Source: JARYLZ01 sp964388275 (GTDB lineage: Bacteria; Bacteroidota; Ignavibacteria; SZUA-365). From it: a stretch of DNA of 64,000 bases. Under the pieces are notes generated by a model, which worked only from the letters and a program-made list of their open reading frames with translations, did not search any database and had not been told where the DNA came from. Each line of letters opens with the position of its first letter. Positions within the stretch are counted from its first letter, which is position 1. The stretch is taken from assembly GCA_964388275.1 (NCBI GenBank), contig CAYLZD010000017.1, positions 1 through 64,000 on the forward strand, in the 5' to 3' direction. Below are positions 60,737 to 64,000 of the stretch, piece after piece. Both the position numbers and the translations under genes were made by a program.

Positions 60737-61813
60737 ATGAAGCACCTGAATGCACCGCGCGCGTTGGTCCTGCTTGCGGCCGGCGCTTTTGTTCTCACGC
60801 TTTGCACAAACGCCCAGATCACCGTTCAGGCGGGCGACTTCCGCAACGCACTGCGGACAGGCGTCTCTACTGAAGGATATTCGACACCGGCCGGCGTGCC
60901 GGTTGCCGTGAATGTCGGCACTGCTTCCTCGTCGCCACAGGTTTGGGATTTCCGGAATTTCACTTACGAGAAGCAGACGGAAGGCGTTTTCATCGACCCT
61001 GCATCCGCGCCCCAGCATGCGCAATTTCCGAATGCCGACGTCGTACAAAGGGTAATGATGAGTTCGCTGCCCGGGGATTATTCGTATCAATACAATCAGA
61101 TCACAGACTCCGAATTTCTGCTTCACGGACTCGGCTACAGCGACGACACGCCGATATACGAGTACAAGCCGCCATCCGTGCAGGTTAAATTCCCATGCAC
61201 ACTCGGCACCGGCTGGGTGTATCAAAGCGATCCTTACTCGCCGGTTCCCGGAGTGACAAGCAAATCTCGCTTCACATGGCAATGCGACGCTCACGGGACA
61301 CTGCGCCTGCCCGCCGGGGATTTCCAGGCTTTGCGGTTGCTTGTAGAAACCGTCACGGAAGTGACTACCACGGCGGGGAGCTACCTGATAAAGTCATACA
61401 GATACAATTTTTTAACCGCTTCAGTGGCGGGAGCTTATATCTCAATAGATTCGAATGATGTGGGGAGAACGGAAGTTACGGCAAGCAGCGTCAGTTACGG
61501 AACGATATCCGGGACATCGAACACCGATATTAATAACGCTCCCATGCACGCTGTGCTGGAAATAACCGCGCCCTCGCCCAATCCCGTGAGGGAGAGCTCG
61601 ACTTTCGAGCTGCATCTCGCCGCAAGCGCACCGGTGCGAGTGGCCCTGCATGATGCTCTGGGCAGAGAGTCTGCCTTGCTCCGCGACTCATATTTGCAGT
61701 CCGGAAGTCACGTGCTCGGTATTTCCGGCCGCGGTCTCGCTGCGGGTGTGTACTTTCTGACCGCGCGAACCGCCGGAGCGGCGGCGGTAAGGAAGCTGAT
61801 CGTCGCACCCTGA
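60737..61813 (+). CDS. Secreted T9SS-sorted protein of unknown function
   Basis: 358 residues; AAAAGGAG upstream, signal peptide ending CTNAQ. Residues ~30-270 form one beta-rich domain with conserved-looking aromatic motifs (SSPQVWDFRNFTYEKQ, EFLLHGLGY, GTGWVYQSDPY, LPAGDFQALRLLVETVTEV). The sorting domain begins ITAPSPNPVRESSTF and ends AGVYFLTARTAG...KLIVAP. I do not recognise the main domain. Neighbouring T9SS cargo genes on both sides suggest a surface-protein region. Confidence 0.8.
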   Translation: MKHLNAPRALVLLAAGAFVLTLCTNAQITVQAGDFRNALRTGVSTEGYSTPAGVPVAVNVGTASSSPQVWDFRNFTYEKQTEGVFIDPASAPQHAQFPNADVVQRVMMSSLPGDYSYQYNQITDSEFLLHGLGYSDDTPIYEYKPPSVQVKFPCTLGTGWVYQSDPYSPVPGVTSKSRFTWQCDAHGTLRLPAGDFQALRLLVETVTEVTTTAGSYLIKSYRYNFLTASVAGAYISIDSNDVGRTEVTASSVSYGTISGTSNTDINNAPMHAVLEITAPSPNPVRESSTFELHLAASAPVRVALHDALGRESALLRDSYLQSGSHVLGISGRGLAAGVYFLTARTAGAAAVRKLIVAP

Positions 61814-62062
61814 CCGGCGCGGGTCCCGGCGGGCATCAGCGGTTACGGCCGATTTGGCATTGATACGGCGCCATCGCAACGAGACACACAGAGGGAAACT
61901 CGGGCAGCGCGGAATCAGGATATAAAAGATCGCTTACGCGGATTGAAACCTACGGCTCATAACCGCGTAGGATGCTGAATGAGAAACGCTCCCGGTAAAC
62001 GGCGCTTATCCCAAGCCGTCGCGAGCCGGAGAGAAATGCAAGAACAAAGGAGGAAATCAAGG

Positions 62063-62698
62063 ATGAAACGCGCATTGTGCATACTGGCCCTCGCCTTCAT
62101 ATCTCTTACCGCATCGGCGCAGGAACAGGAAACGCTTTTCAACGGAGACATTGAACACGGCGGCTTCGGCGCCGTGGTGCTCAAACTGACTCCGCTGAGG
62201 GGAGACGCAGGCCTGCTGATGGGCGGTTACGGAGGGTGGCTGATAAATCACCACCTGATGCTGGGAGTCGGAGGATTCGGACTCGTCTCCAACGTGCGCG
62301 CGTCCGCGGACGCACAAGCCGCTTACCATCCCGCGGGCGATCCTCTTTACGTGGAATTCGGATACGGCGGATTCATGATGGAATACATGGTATTTCCACA
62401 CAAGCTCGTCCACTTCGGCGTGCAAGCCCTTATCGGCGCGGGCGCTGTAACCTACAGAGAGAATTGGTACGATGGCATACTGGACGACAATCCATCTTAC
62501 AGGCACTATGGACTCACCGAGGCCGTATTCACGGCCGAGCCCTCGATTCACGCGGAGTTGAACATTGCCGAGTGGATGCGCATACACGCGGGAGCGGGCT
62601 ATCGCTTCGTTACCGGCCTAGACGACTTGAAGGGCATCTCCAACAAGGATCTTTCGGGACCTTCGCTGTCGTTCGCTCTCAAGTTCGGATTGTTCTGA
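62063..62698 (+). CDS. Outer-membrane beta-barrel-like protein
   Basis: 211 residues from ATG 62063, with AGGAGG upstream; the signal peptide ends TASAQ. The mature part alternates short beta strands rich in Gly and aromatics (LLMGGYGGWLINHHLMLGVGGFG; FGYGGFMMEYM; VQALIGAGAVTYRENW) and ends in Phe (LSFALKFGLF), the usual BAM signal. Length fits an 8-stranded barrel. Ligand or role unknown. Confidence 0.82.
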   Translation: MKRALCILALAFISLTASAQEQETLFNGDIEHGGFGAVVLKLTPLRGDAGLLMGGYGGWLINHHLMLGVGGFGLVSNVRASADAQAAYHPAGDPLYVEFGYGGFMMEYMVFPHKLVHFGVQALIGAGAVTYRENWYDGILDDNPSYRHYGLTEAVFTAEPSIHAELNIAEWMRIHAGAGYRFVTGLDDLKGISNKDLSGPSLSFALKFGLF

Positions 62699-62718
62699 GG
62701 GCGGGTGTCGATGCTTTA

Positions 62719-62738
62719 GCCGTTGGACGTTGGACGGC
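62719..62738. repeat. CGTTGGACG-type short repeat
   Basis: GCCGTTGGACGTTGGACGGC holds two copies of GTTGGACG and, reverse-complemented, the CGTCCAACG core of the repeat at 32533-32570. It lies in a short intergenic space after an outer-membrane protein gene. Confidence 0.5.
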
Positions 62739-62821
62739 CTGACATCCTTCATTCTTCCCTTTCATACCTCGCTCAGGTTCGGTATTTTCTCTCGAGGCAA
62801 TCACACCCCGAAGAGGATCGA

Positions 62822-64000
62822 ATGAGATCATTGCCCAGCGCCGCCGTCACGGTCGTGTTGATTTTGTTTGCTCGAGGGATTTCGCCGGCGCAGACACGCC
62901 TCGATTCTCTCAGACCCGCACCGCGCCAGGCCTATGTGCGCCTGACAGTTTCAGGCGTCTTCGAACCGAATCCGCTCAATCCGATTTTTCTCGACCGGGC
63001 CGCGCCGGCCTACGGCGCCGCGGACATGATCAACGCGTTTCTCCGGGGAAAGGGCAAACCCGCGCTGCCGATCGCGATGGCATCCCCAGCCGATTCGTCA
63101 GCGGCGGGCATATTCATCGGAGTCTGCGATCCGTTTCTCAACCGGATGCTCGAGTCGATACCGGACCAGCGCGTGCAGGCGACGCCGGCATATCCCGGAC
63201 GCGAGGGCTATGTGCTCGACGTCATGCCGGCTCGCGCAATTCTCGCCGGAAGCGATACGGCGGGATTGAGATACGCGGTCGACACCTTCCTCCAGCTTCT
63301 CGCCGCTGCGCCCGCGGGCTGGCTGCACGCCTGCCGCATCGTGGACGCTCCTCAATTCCCGAAGCGCTGGTTTTACCATTCGACCAACGTTCAGGTCGGC
63401 GCCAATGTAACGGCCGCGAAGAGATTGTGGGCGAGAGCTCTCAAGGCTCGGCTCAACGGAGTGAATCTCAACGACTCGAAATTCCATCGCATGACCACTC
63501 TGCCAGGCTTCTATTTCGACTCCCTGGCATCGCTCAAGCGCTGGGCCGATCAACATTCGCTCGAAATCATTCCCGGAGTGTTTCCGTTCGGTTATTCGGA
63601 GGGCATGCTCTTCCACGATCCGAATCTCGCCTCAGGCCTGCCAGTGAAGGGGCAGAAATTCCTTATACACGGAGACACGGGGGTCCTCGTGCCGCAGCTC
63701 GAAACCGAGTATCCCAACGGCGGCTTCGAAAATTTCACGGGCCATTCCTTCCCGGGATTTCTCTTCATAGACCGTCCAGGACAGATGAGTTTCGCGGATA
63801 CAGTCATCAGGCATTCCGGCCGGGCAAGCATACGCTTCGAAAATCTCTCCCTTCAGCAGAACGCTCGCGCCGCATACCGCACGCGGGTTAGACCTTTTAC
63901 ATTATACCGTTTCAGCGCCTGGGTTAGGACGGACGATTTGCAGCCGCCGAGCTCCGCCCGGATGGCCGTCATCGGCAACAAGGGATACAACCTCTGCTTC
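62822..64000 (+). CDS. GH20-related secreted glycoside hydrolase-like protein (5' part, runs off window)
   Basis: At least 393 residues, open to the end of the window. The signal peptide ends near SPAQ. Residues ~110-165 match the GH20b-type N-terminal domain of hexosaminidases (ARAILAGSDTAGLRYAVDTFLQLLAA). A barrel start follows (FPKRWFYHSTNVQVGANV, LKARLNGVNLNDSKFHR, EIIPGVFPFGYSEGM), and then, from ~300, a carbohydrate-binding-type module (IRHSGRASIRFEN). The order of domains, with a binding module interrupting the barrel, resembles large Bacteroidota/Planctomycete sugar hydrolases. Catalytic residues cannot be judged in the truncated sequence. Confidence 0.75.
   Translation, partial: MRSLPSAAVTVVLILFARGISPAQTRLDSLRPAPRQAYVRLTVSGVFEPNPLNPIFLDRAAPAYGAADMINAFLRGKGKPALPIAMASPADSSAAGIFIGVCDPFLNRMLESIPDQRVQATPAYPGREGYVLDVMPARAILAGSDTAGLRYAVDTFLQLLAAAPAGWLHACRIVDAPQFPKRWFYHSTNVQVGANVTAAKRLWARALKARLNGVNLNDSKFHRMTTLPGFYFDSLASLKRWADQHSLEIIPGVFPFGYSEGMLFHDPNLASGLPVKGQKFLIHGDTGVLVPQLETEYPNGGFENFTGHSFPGFLFIDRPGQMSFADTVIRHSGRASIRFENLSLQQNARAAYRTRVRPFTLYRFSAWVRTDDLQPPSSARMAVIGNKGYNLCF

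Overview
The window is about 64 kb of roughly 60% GC bacterial DNA with a 100-base run of N at 1294-1393, so it is a scaffolded draft or metagenome assembly. Several signs point to the Bacteroidota/Chlorobiota/Ignavibacteriota (FCB) group. At least eight predicted secreted proteins end in a type IX secretion (Por) C-terminal sorting domain. The atpD-atpC pair stands apart from the rest of the ATP synthase genes. Succinate dehydrogenase is the three-gene sdhCAB type with a single cytochrome b558 anchor. There is an AmgK-like/RapZ-C/MurU-like trio, and a TonB receptor with a carboxypeptidase-regulatory N-domain. The best promoters seen (9746-9773, 52920-52947, 56836-56864) look like ordinary TTGACA/TATAAT promoters rather than the TAnnTTTG type of Bacteroides. 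That leans towards a Chlorobiota/Ignavibacteriota/Kapabacteria-like lineage; this placement is inference.

Left edge (1-1877): an AT-rich stretch with two doubtful small ORFs, a frameshifted ISL3-type transposase remnant, and an 86-bp tandem repeat array interrupted by the N gap. Housekeeping block, mostly minus strand (1878-26026): VOC protein, tag, htpG, a secreted T9SS protein, ruvX, an HU-like protein, relA/spoT, a decarboxylase-truA-phosphatase-like operon, a VWA/T9SS protein, a small HTH-like protein with its own terminator, atpD-atpC-manC-rlpA-deacetylase, a GH13-like protein, a P-loop protein, and the sugar kinase/RapZ-C/nucleotidyltransferase trio. Middle (26167-44812): a broken short ORF, a TonB receptor with a small partner, an ADP-forming acyl-CoA synthetase fused to GNAT, an 1868-residue T9SS protein, a kelch/thioredoxin-like T9SS protein, parB-parA, cutA and a TPR protein. 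Right part (44878-64000): a four-gene membrane/thioredoxin-like/cyclase operon, a T9SS metalloprotease, a decayed REP-associated transposase, sdhCAB, further T9SS proteins, an outer-membrane protein and the 5' part of a GH20-related protein that runs off the end.

The most unusual theme is the number of recognisable enzymes lacking hallmark catalytic residues: Tag (Glu38 position is Gly), a purple-acid-phosphatase-like protein (several metal ligands gone), a fold-III PLP decarboxylase (catalytic Cys position is Pro), a GH13 protein (all three catalytic acids changed) and a thioredoxin-fold protein (CxxC is SxxS). Three of these five are predicted to be exported. Whether this reflects real pseudoenzymes, lineage-specific recruitment or assembly problems cannot be settled from this sequence alone.
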